From Paraphaeosphaeria minitans (Eukaryota > Ascomycota > Dothideomycetes > Pleosporales > Didymosphaeriaceae), in NCBI GenBank assembly GCA_015832175.1, contig WJXW01000018.1:62001-126000 (forward strand): a stretch of DNA of 64,000 bases, read 5' to 3'. Positions 1 through 12,179 of this stretch are shown here, piece after piece. How positions within the stretch are numbered: position 1 is the stretch's first letter; every line of letters starts with the position of its first letter. The position numbers were made by a program, and so were the translations under genes. The notes below the pieces were generated by a model. It was not told where the DNA came from, did no database searches, and was given only the letters and a program-made list of their open reading frames with translations.

Positions 1-3000
1 ATATACGTCTTATATACGCCTAATAAACTTGGATTATTTATAGATCTACTTACTCTACTATACTTAGTCCTCTATAGTATTTTATTCTATAGGGTAGGTA
101 ATAAATCGGTTAGTAATAGGTTCTTTTATACGTAATCTGCCCTGCTTAAAAGTCTATCTGCTAGGTTTATTTTTCCTAGGTAGTGTTCTACTTTAAAATT
201 AAAAGCTGCTAGGTATATTACCTATTACACTTATTATAAGTTTAGCTTCTATACAGCGCATATACTGCGTAGGTTATTATAGTTACTTAGCACTTAAATT
301 GTGTGCTATACACTATCTAGATAATATCTCTATTGCTTAAAGTAGTAGATAATAGTAAGAAACCTAAGGTTATATACTTTATAATTTAGCTCTATAGCTT
401 AAAGTTTCCTTAATATAAAAGTAACTAGGTGCCACTTCTAGTCCTTAAATAGCTATAAAACGATACTATATATTATAAAAGTAGATGCGTTAGTCTCTAA
501 TTAGATTAGTAACGTAGGGTTAAAGTGGCGTAAAATAGGCGTACTTAAGAAGCGCGTTTTAAGCATTTTAAAAATATTATTAGCCTTTACTAACTCTTAG
601 AACACTTAGTTCTTTTTTAGTAGGTCTAAGAGAGGAGTAGTTTCTTATATATATACCTTAATAAATTGCCTATAAAAGTTTATAAAGCCTAGAAATAACT
701 AGAGCTCTTAGATGCTAGTTAGCTATAAGTATTTTATAATAGTTACTATGTATATAGGATTAGCGTAGATTCCTTACGTAGTTATAATAAAACTAAGGAA
801 GTAGACTTCGCCTAAGGCAAATATGCACTTAGTTAAATTAATAAAAAGTTTAGTCTTACGTAGTAATTTAAGCACAGCGTAGACAGTGCGCTAATAAAGC
901 GTAAGATCCTTATTATAGGTATAGATAAGTATATTATCTAGATATATAATATATATATAATCTAGATATAGTGCTCGTACCTTATTAATATATACCTAGA
1001 AGCTTATAGGGGTATTAGTGGAGGTAAATAGTATTACTAGGTACTTAAAGTAGCTATAGCGAGTTTAGAATATAGTTTTCTACTTATCTCCTACCTAGAT
1101 CTAAATTCTGTAGTAGGTGTTGCGAAGATCAAGGGTCGTATAATAGTATACACCTAATAGGCGGTTAAGCGTCTCTCTAACTAAAGGTAGTAAGTAATAA
1201 TCCTTAATAGTAATTACGTTAAGGCCCTAATAATTTACGTAAAGCCGCAGTATACTATCTTTCTTAGAGGTAAATAGAATTAGTGCTCTAGCTCGGCTAG
1301 TGCTATACATAATCTATCCTTTTTTTAAAGTATCTTCTAGATACTTTTAAAGTACCTTAAGCTCCTACTCTAAGAGATTATAGAGTAGTTTATAAGGAGG
1401 GTCCTTTCTCTTTATAATAGGGATATCATAATTAGATTCCTTAAAATTTAGTAGCGTAGACGCTGCTTTTTTATTAAATATGTTACTATATTCGCGTAAT
1501 ACGTTAGGAATATATAGTATCTACGCTATACGTGTTTTATTAAGATGCGCTAGATGGTCTAAGCTTATACCAGTTGTCTATAAGACTTCTAGAAGAAATA
1601 AATCTAAGCTAGTATACTTTATATTACCTTTAAAGTTCCTTATAGTAATAAGCTGTATAGAAGCTATAGTATAGCCCTAGCAGTATGTTTGTAAGCTATA
1701 ATTAAGGTAGATATTGCCTTTTTTTAGAAAGGGATTACTAAGTAGAAGGGGGATCCCTTTCTTATTAACGCTATAGATAGTAGTCTTTATCCTGCGCTAT
1801 ACCTTTATATTATCTATAATATGCATCTAGAGCGTATAGGCAGTATAGGTGCTTTACCTTTAGGCCCTAATCTATTCTAGTTTAGGGAGCTTAGCCCCTT
1901 TAATAGGCTTTAAGTTTATTTTAATAGCGACAACCTAGCTAATTAGGCTAATATTAACCTATAGGTTAAGAATTATTTAGAGTTCCCTCTTTAAGCCTAT
2001 ATCTTTAGCTGCGCTATACGTGCGCTTTATACCTAGTAAGATATAAATTAGTAGGCGCCTTACTATATCTAGGTTATAGGTAAGGCTTAGCCTTTTCCTG
2101 TATAGTTTACGTATATAGGAATTTAATTAGGATTACTACCTCTATATTTATTAGTATAGTGGCTAGTTCTATAGTACTTATAGTAGGTAACACTTTTCTT
2201 ATCCTAGGACTTACTATTGCCTTTAGATGTTTAGTAGTTTAGTATAGTATTCTTAGATTTTTTTAATACATTATATAGGCTTAACTTCTACATTGTAGGT
2301 GCGTAGTGTAGGTTTAGCTTAAGCGTAGACCCTAAAGTAATAAGGTCTTTCCTAGTTATAGGCACCTAATAGTAGTTAGTAATATCTTTTTATAGCTTAG
2401 GTTTAAGCTTAGAGAAGAGGTGCTATACCTTTTACTCTTTAGTATAAGGTGTAAGTTAATTTTTAAGAACATTAAGGTAGGTTGTAAAGAAGCAAATAGT
2501 TTAGTCTTTTTACTATATTACCTAAGTATACGCTGTAGCTATTTCTAGGCTACGATTTACTAGCTCTAAAAGTAAGTTAAGTATATACTACTTAAAGTAT
2601 TTCTAGGTAGGTATTTCTCTCTTAGCTTTAAAGGTGCGCTTATAGTGTATATACTATAGTTCTTTTAGGTCACTTATAAGGTACTGTATTATCTAGATAA
2701 CCTTATCTCTATCCTGCACAAACTCTTATAGTAAGAGGCGAAAGGCCACCTTATAGAAATAGAAGAATTTATAGTGCTCCTTAAGGTTCTTGCCTCTATA
2801 TTTAATAGGGTTCTTAGGTTAAAGTGCACGCTTAACATATATTACTATATATACTATAGGCGCGTCCTACCTATGTATATTAATAGATAGGATTTTAATA
2901 TTCTTAGTAGTAGCTACTACGCTAGGGGTTTAGCTTATACTTTTAAGTTAGGAGATTTTATTTTCTAAGGTACATAGTTAATATATAGCGCAAAGCTTAT

Positions 3001-3199
3001 TACACTGTTTTTTAGTAACTAGGGTATACTACTTAAGTGTTAAAGGTAGGCTTAAGTTGTATATTACTAGCTTTCCTTTTATATACTAAGTAAGAGGGTC
3101 TTTACTAGCTTTAGGGGCTTTAGGTAAAGTCTGCCTCCTACTAGTGGCTTATATAACTCTAGGAGCGATCCTTAGACTATCGTAGATAAAGTATTATTA
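1..3199 (-). pseudogene. degenerate gag-pol of element G (gag, protease, RT, RNase H)
   Basis: Reading the minus strand from the LTR, a gag-like stretch lies at about 3100-2000 and a poorly resolved protease zone at about 1700-2000. RT lies at about 1450-750: I can read a KKDxxLRLYVNY-type block followed by LPLVRETLNRL, an LDLRNTYYRI block near 1150, and a YLDN catalytic motif (YLDD in active relatives) near 925-945. The [12 protein letters not shown] connection and RNase H follow at about 750-1. This order is the usual one for Ty3/Gypsy. Integrase lies beyond the left edge. Frames are interrupted by many TAA/TAG codons and it cannot be functional. Confidence 0.82.
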
Positions 3200-3414
3200 T
3201 ATAAAGTCTAGTTATAAACGATAGTACTTACTTTACACTAGAAAGGATAGTAAAAAGATAACTTAGTAGTATTAATAGAATAATACTTATCTTGTGTAGA
3301 GTTAGGGTATAGTATAGGTTTTACGCAGCTAGCTTGCTTAGCGCATAGGCCCTCTATAAGTCCTTGGCGCTAGATACTACAACACTATAATAATATCGTG
3401 ATCTACCCGTTATA
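3200..3414 (-). repeat. 5' LTR of element G (G/H family, 215 bp)
   Basis: Matches, in reverse complement, the well-preserved solo LTR at 62869-63084, and has nearly the same length (215 against 216 bp). In sense orientation it starts TATAACGGGTAGAT (original TGTAACGGG) and ends in TATA (original CACA). It carries many C-to-T and G-to-A changes compared with the solo copy. Confidence 0.88.
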
Positions 3415-3474
3415 ATTATAACTACGTAAGAAATCTGCGCTAATGCTAGATACATAGTAACTATTATAAAATAG
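3415..3474 (+). pseudogene. element H, RT/RNase H fragment 1
   Basis: Sixty bases between the LTR of G and the LTR of A. They match the reverse complement of G near 740-800 and continue without a gap into 10224 once A (3475-10223) and one AATAG duplication are removed. They are therefore the leftmost visible piece of the plus-strand host element H. Confidence 0.8.
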
Positions 3475-3930
3475 TGTTAAATCCAAGAGGGTAGCTAGTC
3501 CTAAAGGGTTAAGGTTAGTTCTTAGGCAAGAGTACTTATAGAAGGTGGAAGGTTTTATTAATATAATAGTATCTTACAAAGTATAACAAGTTAATAATTT
3601 AGTCTGCTAGAATCTAAACAATAGATTAATAAACAGATTAAATATAAGTATAAGAAGCTTATTCACGCGTTCCTATATACTAAGTAGTCCCACACTTTCT
3701 AGAATCCCATATGTCCTAGAGTCCTATATGTCCTAGAGTCCTATATATCCTAGAGTCCTGTGCGGGCGAGTCCCACGCGTCCTAGAGTTCCTATATAGGC
3801 GAGGCCTATGCGGTCCTTAGGACCCTTAGGACCTAAGACTTATTATTTAACTACTTAGTTAGCTAACTTTAGTAGACTAGTAGTCTAATAAGCTTATGCC
3901 CTACTGCTTACGTATAGCTAGATCTTAATA
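3475..3930 (-). repeat. 3' LTR of A (456 bp)
   Basis: The first ~240 bp (plus coordinates) are shared with the LTRs of B, E and K; in sense orientation this is the R/U5 side. The remainder is the A/B-type U3: a 17-bp tandem unit (TCCTAGAGTCCTATATG and variants) around 3695-3760, and self-complementary GGTCCTTAGGACC-type motifs around 3812-3833. Confidence 0.93.
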
Positions 3931-4550
3931 TTATTCTCCTCCTTTAAGCTTAATGTCCTTATAAGTTAACTACCTATAAAGTTATTATTTTATTCTATTT
4001 AATATTGCTATAGTTAAGCTAATTATCTTAAGAAAGACTATATTTTTATAATAGTTACTTATTTATACTGCGCTAAGAAGAAATATACTTATTATCTTTT
4101 TTCCTTACACTCTTAGTGTACTAACTGTGTTAGATAGGGTAACTAGAAGTGTGAGCCTAAGGAGATCCCTATACTAAATTATTTAAAAATAGATGCTAAA
4201 ATAAAGAGGTTAGAGAAGTTAGAGGCTAAAGAGGAGGTAAAGCTCTATATTAAGGAAGAGCTAGCTAAGATAGCTCTCTTTTATACTTATTAGGCGTAAA
4301 AGAAGGCAGCGCGTTTACGTAATTAGTAAAAGAAATTACATTAGAAGGAATAAGAATTGTTTAATTATAGCATAAGTACTATAGACAAGTTAGAAGCGCT
4401 TAAAGCGTAAGAGGAGTTAGTGTAGGCTATTGCGTTAATAAATCCTAACGCGCTATTAGGCGCTAAGGTAATTAACTAGTCTATTTTATAGGCTAGCTCT
4501 TATACTAGTGGTAATTCCTAGGTGCGTCCTAGTTGTCTCTTTATAATTTC
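3931..4550 (+). pseudogene. antisense ORF of chromovirus A: cysteine-cluster plus coiled-coil protein, degenerate
   Basis: The plus strand, opposite to gag-pol, reads through with few breaks, all consistent with RIP. An N-terminal cysteine-containing segment (the stretch around CEPKEIP, about 4090-4165) is followed by a charged segment rich in Lys/Glu/Leu (RLEKLEAKEE, about 4205-4245) and a C-terminal helix around TIDKLEALKA (about 4380-4410). From general knowledge, many fungal Gypsy elements carry a short Cys-rich/coiled-coil ORF at this place and orientation; its function is not established. B carries the same ORF; those of E and K differ in sequence. Whether the ORF was ever translated is inference. 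Confidence 0.6.
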
Positions 4551-4554
4551 TGGC

Positions 4555-7500
4555 GTTTAATTATAGAAGTCGTTTATCTATTATTAATAGTTAGATAGGT
4601 TTTCCTTAGGTTCCTATGTATTTTTACTAGGCGAATACCCTTTCTATTTAACAAGATATTCTTTAGTGTCTATATACGCATTACGTACTTATAGGATTTA
4701 TTCTACTTTAAACTTAGTTTCTTCCTAAGCTTTGTAATAGAAGGTGGTTTTAACTAGTGTTTTAGGGTCTGCTGGTTCTAGTAGTAATATGTGGAATACT
4801 AGGTGTATCTTTACATCTAGCAGTAGTTCTAACTTATAGTTTACTAGTAATATTTACTTAGAAATATAAAATAGTCTAACCTTAATATAATCTAGTTTCT
4901 TGTGTTTTTTCTTCTAAGTTTAAAGGTTCTTTATAAGTATATATACTTTATCCCCTTTCTTTAGCTAAGGTGCCATTTTTCATTTTTAATTTTAGTAAGA
5001 AATTAATTGCTGTTAAGCTTTTTTAAGGTTCTCTTAGAGTTGTTAGTGTATTTTCTTTATGTTTTCTACTATATCTATAGCTTCTTTTGCTTTAATTATT
5101 GTAGGAAATTGTTAATTAAAGAGGTGTGGGTGTCTTCTGTAGTTTATATAGAACGGTGTATGTCCTAATACTACTAATACTTTGTTATTATAGGCTAACT
5201 GTGCTATAGGTAGTAATAAAACCTAGTTATTCTTCTAACTATTACAGTAGATGCGTAGGTACGTTTCTATAGTTTAGTTTATACGTTCTATCTATCTGTC
5301 TATTTATAGATAGTAAGCTATTAATAGCTTTCTTTTTGTTCTAAGTAGTGCTATAAGCGTTATCTAATAATTTAATGTAAAGAGCTTATCTCTATTACTA
5401 ATAATTATTTTTAGGATTCTATAGTGTCTAATTAGTTAGTCTAGGATAAGAAAAGCGAGTTTCTTTACTGTTATTCTTTTAAGACATAGAATAAGCTTAA
5501 TATACTTAGTTAGTTAGCAGACTATTACTAGTATACTGTTGTATTTAATTCCTGTTATTAGATCCTTAGAGTTTAGAATTCCTATAATAAAATCTATAGC
5601 AATATCTTCCTATAGTGCTATTAGTATTCTAATTACTTACATCTCTCTATATTTAAGATATGTGCTATGTTTGTTTCTTTAGTATTCTATATATTTATAA
5701 ATGTAAGTTGTTACAGCTTCTTTAATTCTTTTAAAGGTGTAATTCCTTTAGATAAGTTCTATTATCTTTGTAATGCCTAGGTGTCCATATATAGGGTTAT
5801 CGTGGTATTATTGGATAATCTTAGTCTGTAGATGTTCTAGAACTTCTTAGTTAACTACTAAAAGTTAATTTAGTTCTGCTATTAGCTCTAGAAATCTATC
5901 TTTGGCTTTGCGAAGGATTACGGAGAAGGTTTTTGCCTTTTCTCTTACTAGATTACTTTGTTAGCTAAGAGCGTCTGCTCTACTATTTTCTTTTCTAGCT
6001 ATATAAATAATTTTAAACTTATACTACCTAGTGGTTTATAACTATCTTTATTGTTATAGCGTAAGTTCTTTTATTGTCGTGAACCTTAGAAGGTTCTTAT
6101 AATCTATATAGATTTCTAGCGTTAAGTAACTAAGCGTATAAATCCTCTAGTGCTTTAAGGCTTTAATAATAGCGTAGAGTTTTTTATTATATATGTTATA
6201 TCGTGTTTTGGCGTTATTAAATTTGTATAAGTAATAGGTAATTAGGTGCTATTTACTATTACGTTCTTATTTAGCGTAGGCGCCTAGCGCAAGATCGCTA
6301 GCGTCTATTTTAAAGCGCAGTAGTTTATTACTTCTAAAATAAACAAAGATAGGTTCTATAATATATACTATCTTAAGGAGTTAGAATAACATTCTGCACT
6401 TATTTGTCTATTTAAAGGGTATGTCCTTCTTTATAAGATTTATTAAAGGTATTATAACTTTTACGTAATCTTAGATAAATTGTTAATTAAATCTATAGAA
6501 TCCTAAGAATTCTTAGATATTCTTAGCTGTCTTTAGTATTAGCTAGTTCTTAATACATTTAACCTTACTTAGTGCTATCTTAATTCCTTCTGTAGTAATA
6601 ATATGTTCTAGGAATTTAAGTTATTTAACGTTAAACTTACATTTCTTAAGTTTAATACAGAGGTATACTTTATCTAGTGCTTTTAGTACTGTCTATACAT
6701 ACTTAGTGTGGTCTAATTTGTTTTTAGAAAAGATAAGGATATCGTCTATATATACAATAATAAATATGTCTAGATGTTTATAGAGTACGTTGTTAATAAG
6801 TGCTATAAAAGCTACTAGTGCATTTGTAAGTTTAAATAGCATAACCTTATACTTAAATAGTCTATAGCGTAATTAAAACACTATTTTCTATTCTTTACCT
6901 TTCTTAATTTATATAAGGTGGTAACCGTCTCTTAGATCTATTATTGTGAATATCTTAGCTTAAGATAGTTAATCTCGTAACTCTATAATATTTAGTAGTA
7001 GATATTAGTTCTTTATTATTATATTATTAAGTTATTAGTAGTTAACGCATAGTCTATCTAATCCATCCTTTTTCTTAACAAACATAAAAGGGCTTACTAC
7101 TAGTAACTTTAATAGTTATATATATCCTTTCTTAAGGTTTGTCTTAATAAAATTACGTTCTTTAAGGAGTTCTTCTCCTGTCTTACTATATAGTAGTCTA
7201 AAAGGTAGTGTCTTCCCTTCTTCTAGGTCTATCGTAAGATCCTAGGGTTAATATTCGAGTAGGTTTACTTTTCTTTCCTTTTCTATAAACATATATATCT
7301 ATTTCCTATACTCTCTTAGTAAGGTAAGGGGTGTGCTATTGTCCTCTTTCTTACGCTTTTTAACCTAGTAGTTCCTGCCAGCGTCTACTAAGGTGTGCTT
7401 CCGTTTTTTAACTATCTATTATAGTATTATGTTATTAATAACTCCCTTATCTACTATTATTTTTAGTTAATATATAGGCTTTACTTATAATATACAATTA

Positions 7501-9760
7501 CAGCGTTTAAATAATATTTTCTTTATACCCTAGTTAATCTGCAGGTTATATATTATTAACTAAGGTAATCCTAAGACTAACTTATACTTAGATCCTAGTA
7601 AGACATCTAAGGTAAGTTCCTTGCTATGTCCTTAGACTATTATTATAGTAGTAACCTCCTAGTATATTTAAGGTGTCTTAGGCATTAGGGATCTATTCGC
7701 GATATAGATAATATAGGGTACTTCTTTCTCTAATATTATAAGTCCTGCTCGTCTTACTATCTAATAAAATATAAAGTTCTTTCCTACTCCTAAGTCTATA
7801 AGAGCTTAAGCCTATATTCCTTTAAGCTATACTAGTAGCTTAACTAATACTATACTTACTATAGTATTTAATATAATAAAGGCGTTTTCTTATCTAAGTT
7901 TAGGCCTAAAAAAGACATCTATTCGTGTAAGTTGTAGTTAAGTTCTAGTGCCTACTATACGTTTCTAAGCATCTGCTTCTATTATTATTCTTAAGTATAT
8001 AGCTTATATAGATTGTCTTCTTTTTCTTCTTCCTACAAGGATATTCTTTTGTTTTTTCTCCTGTAGTCTTTACTATTCCTGTGTACTAGTTAAATTAGTA
8101 GTTCTATTATTACTTCTTATATAGGGTAGTTTACAAAGCTGTCTAAATGTTTAGCTATATAGTTGTATTTGCAGTCTTAGTTTAGATACGTATACTAGTA
8201 TAGTTATATATAGTCTCTATTAATAAGTATATTATAGTATTTGTTACCCTTTAGCGTAAGGTAAGGAAAGTATTTTACTTATTATTTATCCTAGAGGTGT
8301 TTGTTATAAGCTATAATAGAGTAGTTTATCTATATCTATCTATAGCGTAGTTTCCTTTTAAGTTATTTCTTATTCTCCTCTTTCTCTACCTTATATTGTG
8401 CGTATATTGGTTCTTCGCAATGCGTCCATATATAGAATTAGTATGTAGGATTTTAGTAGTCTAGGTAGTACTTTAGTACGTAGTCTAACTTCTTATTTTT
8501 ATAGGGTTGCATTTCTCTTAGTGCCTAGTAGGGTTCTATATAGTCCTAAACATTTAGTTTATACTTAGGTAATATAGGGTTGTCTTCTTCCCACCTACTT
8601 TATAGGTAAGGAGTAGAAGATCTTAGTATCTCTTCTACGTCTTCTGTGTTATAGTATACATTAGAGTTATCTTCTAGATCTTTATATAGTTGTAAGTTAG
8701 GTAAATCTAATCGCTTACTTTATTCTAGTGTAACGTGTTAGTAACTAAATAGCGTTATAATAACTTCCTATTCCTTATTAGGTTCTTAGTCCTTAATAGT
8801 TAATATGTTTAACTTAGTTTAATAGACTTTGTTCTTTAATCTATAGTTTCTGGCTATGTGGCCTAGTTTGCTATATATAAAGCATCTACAGGTCTTAGTT
8901 ATTAATCATTAACTTCTATTAGAAACGCGTTTATTAGGCTGCTTAGGGCCTATCCTTCCTCCTTTTCCTTTACCTAAGTAGTTAAACTAGACATTTTTAT
9001 TAGTTTATATCTCTAGTAGTTCCTTAGCTATTACTTTTAGACAATTCTAATAGGGTTCTTATAAACTATTTTTGCTAGTTATCTAAAGCTTATTACCCTA
9101 GGGTTTTAGTAGAGCTCCTATTGCAGTAAAAACTACTCTTTATTAATTCTAATAGTTTCTTTATATAGTTCTTTAAGATTAGCAATTTGTGTACTACTAC
9201 GTAAGAGTTTCTTACGTAGTTTCTATATAAGTCCTTATTTATATATATCTTAGAGAGATTTATTATCCTAGTTAAGCTACACAGCGTATCTGCGAAACTT
9301 AGCTATATACTTAGCTACTAATTATTTCTAAGTTATAGTCTAAATTTTTACTTTTATAATAGAGTCCTTATTAGCAATCCTAAAGAATTATTTAAGGTAT
9401 TTCTTAAAGTTATTATAATTCTTAATAATATTAACTATATTAGCGTACTTATTTGCGTAATTATCGTTATTATTATTATAGTCTATTCCTAGGTACTTTT
9501 TAAGGTAAAAATAGATCTATAATCTTATATCTCCTCGTATATATGTTACTGCAAAGATAACCTTCTTTTTGTCTTTAAAAGGTTTATCTAAGTTAAAGAA
9601 GTAAAAGTCTAACTAGAGAATTTAGACATTAGTTTAAGATTATTTACTAAAGTAGAGATTAGGTTTATGCGCCTTACTACTATCCTTTATAGAAGTAATC
9701 TTAGCGGCACCTAAAGCTATAAAAGAGGTAGGAGTTTATAAAGTACTTATATTAAAGGTG
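4555..9760 (-). pseudogene. degenerate gag-pol of chromovirus A
   Basis: Minus strand, from right to left. Gag lies at about 9700-8000 with a zinc knuckle at ~8900-8830 that reads CFIYSKLGHIARNY, a decayed CCHC box. The protease reads LIDLGVGKNFI at ~7815-7765 (LIDSGA type). RT lies at about 7250-6500 with FVKKKDGLDRL and an intact YIDDILIFSKN catalytic box at ~6770-6720. RNase H spans about 6450-5950. Integrase spans about 5900-4760 and includes YGHLGI. A chromodomain spans about 4700-4560 (YLVK*KGYSPSKNT*EP, where * is probably Trp). Stops are nearly all TAA/TAG. The chromodomain nucleotide sequence is far less like B, E and K than the rest of pol is. Confidence 0.9.
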
Positions 9761-9767
9761 TTTAAGA

Positions 9768-10223
9768 TATTAAATCTAAGAAAGTAGCTAGTCCTAAAAA
9801 GTTAAGGTTAGTTCTTAGGCAGGACTACTTATAGAAAGTAAAAAGTCTTATTAATATAATAGTATCTTGCAAAGTGTAATAAGTTAATAATTTAGTCTAC
9901 TAAAATCTAAATAATAGATTAATAAATAGATTAAACATAAGTATAAGAAGCTTATTCTTGCGTTCCTATATACTAAGTAGTCCTACACTTCCTAGAATCC
10001 CATATATCCTAGAGTCCTATATGTCCTAGAGTCCCATATGTCCCAGAGTCCTGTGTGGGCGAGTCCTACGCGTCCTAGAGTTCCTATATAGGCGAGGCCT
10101 ATGCGGTCCTTAGAACCCTTAGGACCTAAGACTTATTATCTAACTACTTAGTTAGCTAACTCTAGTAGACTAGTAGTCTAATAAGCTTGCGCCCTGCTGC
10201 TCACGCGCGGCTAGATCCAAACA
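9768..10223 (-). repeat. 5' LTR of A (456 bp)
   Basis: Same length and organisation as 3475-3930. It ends CCAAACA, so the terminal CA is still intact here, whereas other copies read TA. Confidence 0.93.
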
Positions 10224-10654
10224 AATAGCTATAGCTAACTAGTATCTAAGAGCTCTAGTTATTTCTAGGCTTTATAAACTTTTATAGGCGATTTATTAAG
10301 GTATATACGCGAGAGACTGCTCCTCTCTTAGACCTTCTTAAAAAGAATTAAGTGTTCTAATAGTTAGTAAAGGCTAATAATATTTTTAAAATGCTTAAAA
10401 CGCGCTTCTTAAGTGCGCCTATTTTACGCTATTTTAACCCTATACAACTAATCTAATTAGAGACTAATATATCTACTTTTATAATATATAGTATCCTTTT
10501 GCAGCTATTTAAGGATTAGAAGTAGCACCTAGTTACTTTTGTGTTAAGGAAACTTTAAGCTATAGAGCTAAATTATAAGGTATATAATCTTAAGCTCCTT
10601 ACTATTATCTACTACTTTAAGTAATAGAGATATTATCTAGATAGTATATAGTAC
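10224..10654 (+). pseudogene. element H, RNase H fragment 2
   Basis: Plus-strand continuation of 3415-3474. It reads the polymerase connection and RNase H region ([15 protein letters not shown] and LKTRFLSAPILRYFNP are readable with one or no stop) and is the mirror of G at about 305-740. It stops at 10654 where element C begins and resumes at 27054. Confidence 0.85.
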
Positions 10655-10885
10655 TGTAGTGTAAAGGTTGGCCTATAATAGAGAATCGGAGAAACATAGG
10701 GCCAATTAGCTGTTGTTTAAGATAGCTAATTAGGGAACAGGAAAAAGGAAGCGCCAACCAGATAAGACAGAAAGAGACCTAATAAACAATTAGAGTAGTT
10801 AGATTTGTATAATAGATTTTGGATAGAAGAACTTAACTTATTCTTTTATATTCCTTACTTAAGGTAAACGCACCTATAATATAAT
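10655..10885 (+). repeat. 5' LTR of C (231 bp)
   Basis: About 90% similar by eye to the LTRs at 26822-27053, 34474-34708 and 46906-47140. All begin T(G/A)TAGTGTAAAGGTT and end after CGCACCT plus a short A/C tail. Confidence 0.9.
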
Positions 10886-11124
10886 AATTTTGGCGAGGGA
10901 CATAGGGCTGCTTTTAAAAGGATATAGAGAAGTATAGCAATAAGTATTTAAAGAACTAATAGAAGCTGTTTAGTAGACTTTTAAGTAGCTGCTAAATAGC
11001 TAGAAATAGAGCGATAAGACTAATAGACTTTTAAGTAGCTATTAGGTACAAAGACAGATAGACTGTATAGACTTTTAAGTAGTCACTAATCACCTAGAAA
11101 CAAAACAACAACAGACTAATAGAC
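10886..11124 (+). repeat. leader of C, first part: primer region and ACTAATAGACTTTTAAGTAG repeats
   Basis: After the primer region the leader holds imperfect direct repeats of a unit around TAGACTTTTAAGTAGCTATTAGGT, spaced roughly 55-80 bp apart. The array is interrupted by element B at 11125 and continues at 17859-18160. Confidence 0.75.
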
Positions 11125-11580
11125 TGTTAAATCCAAGAGGGTAGCTAGTCCTAAAGGGTTAAGGTTAGTTCTTAGGCAGGAGTACTTATAGAAGGTAGAA
11201 AGTCTTATTAATATAATAGTATTTTGTAAAGTGTAATAAGTTAACAATTTGGTCTGCTAGAATCTAAATAATAGATTAATAAACAGATTAAATACAAGTA
11301 TAAGAAGCTTATTCTCGCGTTCCTATATACTAAGTAGTCCTACATATCCTAGAATCCTATATGTCCTAGAGTCCTATATGTCCTAGAGTCCTATATGTCC
11401 TAGAGTCCTGTGCGGGCGAGTCCTACGCGTCCTAGAGTTCCTATATAGGCGAGGCTTGTGCGGTCCTTAGGACCCTTAGGACCTATAACCTATTACCTAA
11501 CTACCTAGTTAGCTAACTCTAGTAGACTAGTAGTCTAATAAGCTTATACCCCGCTACTTACGCGCAGCTAGATCCTAATA
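11125..11580 (-). repeat. 3' LTR of B (456 bp)
   Basis: A/B-type LTR with the shared U5 side and a U3 holding tandem TCCTAGAGTCCTATATG units at about 11345-11405. Confidence 0.93.
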
Positions 11581-12175
11581 TTATCCTCCCCCTTTAAGCT
11601 TAATATCCTTATAAGTTAACTACCTATAAAGTTATTATCTTATTCTATTTAATATCGCTATAGTTAAGCTAATTATCTTAAAAAAGACTATGTTTTTATA
11701 ATAGTTGCCTATTTATACTACACTAAGAAGAAATATACTTATTATCTTTCTTCTTTACACTCTTAGTGTACTAACTATATTAAATAGGGAAACTAGAAGT
11801 GTGAGCCTAAGGAGATCTCTTTACTAGATTATTTAAAAATAGATACTAAAATAGAGAGGTTAGAAAAGTTAGAGGCTAAAGAGGAGGCAAAGCTCTATAT
11901 TAAGGAAGAGCTAGCTAAGGTAGCTCTCCTTTGCGCCTATTAGGCGCGAGAGAAAATAGCGCGCTTACGTAATTAGTAAAAGAAATTATGTTAGAAGGAA
12001 TAAGAATTATTTAACTATAGCATAAGTACTATAGATAAGTTAGAAGCGCTTAAAGCGTAGGAGAAGTTAGTATAAGCTGCTGTGTTAATAAATCTTAACG
12101 CGCTGTTAGGCGCTAAAGTAATTAACTAGTCTATTTTGTAGGCTAGCCCCTGTACTAGTGGTGATTCCTAGGTGC
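11581..12175 (+). pseudogene. antisense ORF of chromovirus B
   Basis: Same frame as in A. Readable blocks are CEPKEISLLDYLKID (about 11800-11850), RLEKLEAKEEAKLYIKEELAK (about 11855-11920) and STIDKLEALKA (about 12025-12060). The Lys/Glu/Leu spacing suggests a coiled-coil. Breaks are TAA/TAG. It lies entirely between the pol stop and the 3' LTR, on the strand opposite pol. Confidence 0.6.
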
Positions 12176-12179
12176 GTTC

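Larger units (their letters stand above)
1..3414 (-). mobile_element. Ty3/Gypsy retrotransposon G, 5' half, continuing off the left edge
   Basis: Minus-strand LTR retrotransposon cut by the window edge. Its 5' LTR is 3200-3414; gag, protease, reverse transcriptase and RNase H follow leftwards, and the sequence leaves the window at the start of integrase. Immediately right of the LTR (3415 on) the sequence becomes the reverse complement of G's own RT/RNase H region, so G is inserted in opposite orientation into an older member of the same family (H). The base run after the LTR is attat, the candidate target duplication; its partner lies outside the window. All frames are broken by TAA/TAG in a RIP pattern. 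Confidence 0.85.
3475..10223 (-). mobile_element. chromovirus A (Ty3/Gypsy with chromodomain), complete insertion
   Basis: Two LTRs of 456 bp (3475-3930 and 9768-10223), each reading TGTTA...TAACA once RIP changes are allowed, are flanked by the perfect 5-bp duplication AATAG (3470-3474 and 10224-10228). A purine-rich tract reading AAAGGAGGAGAATAA on the minus strand abuts the left LTR at 3931-3945, which confirms minus orientation. Internally there is a minus-strand gag-pol ending in a chromodomain, and a plus-strand frame between the chromodomain and the 3' LTR. No obvious tRNA primer site follows the 5' LTR. Target: the RNase H region of element H. Confidence 0.95.

Noticed and set aside
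1480..1674. 64-codon ATG-to-stop frame on the plus strand
   Set aside because: It lies antisense to the protease/RT start of element G, has no recognisable domain, and is what chance leaves in AT-rich RIP-mutated DNA.
3695..3760. CRISPR-like array of short repeats in the A/B LTR
   Set aside because: The 17-bp units are contiguous with no unique spacers, lie inside an LTR, and the genome is eukaryotic.
10960..11124. Tandem repeats as a centromeric or telomeric satellite
   Set aside because: They belong to the leader of elements C and D, at the same position in both copies, and are interrupted by B.
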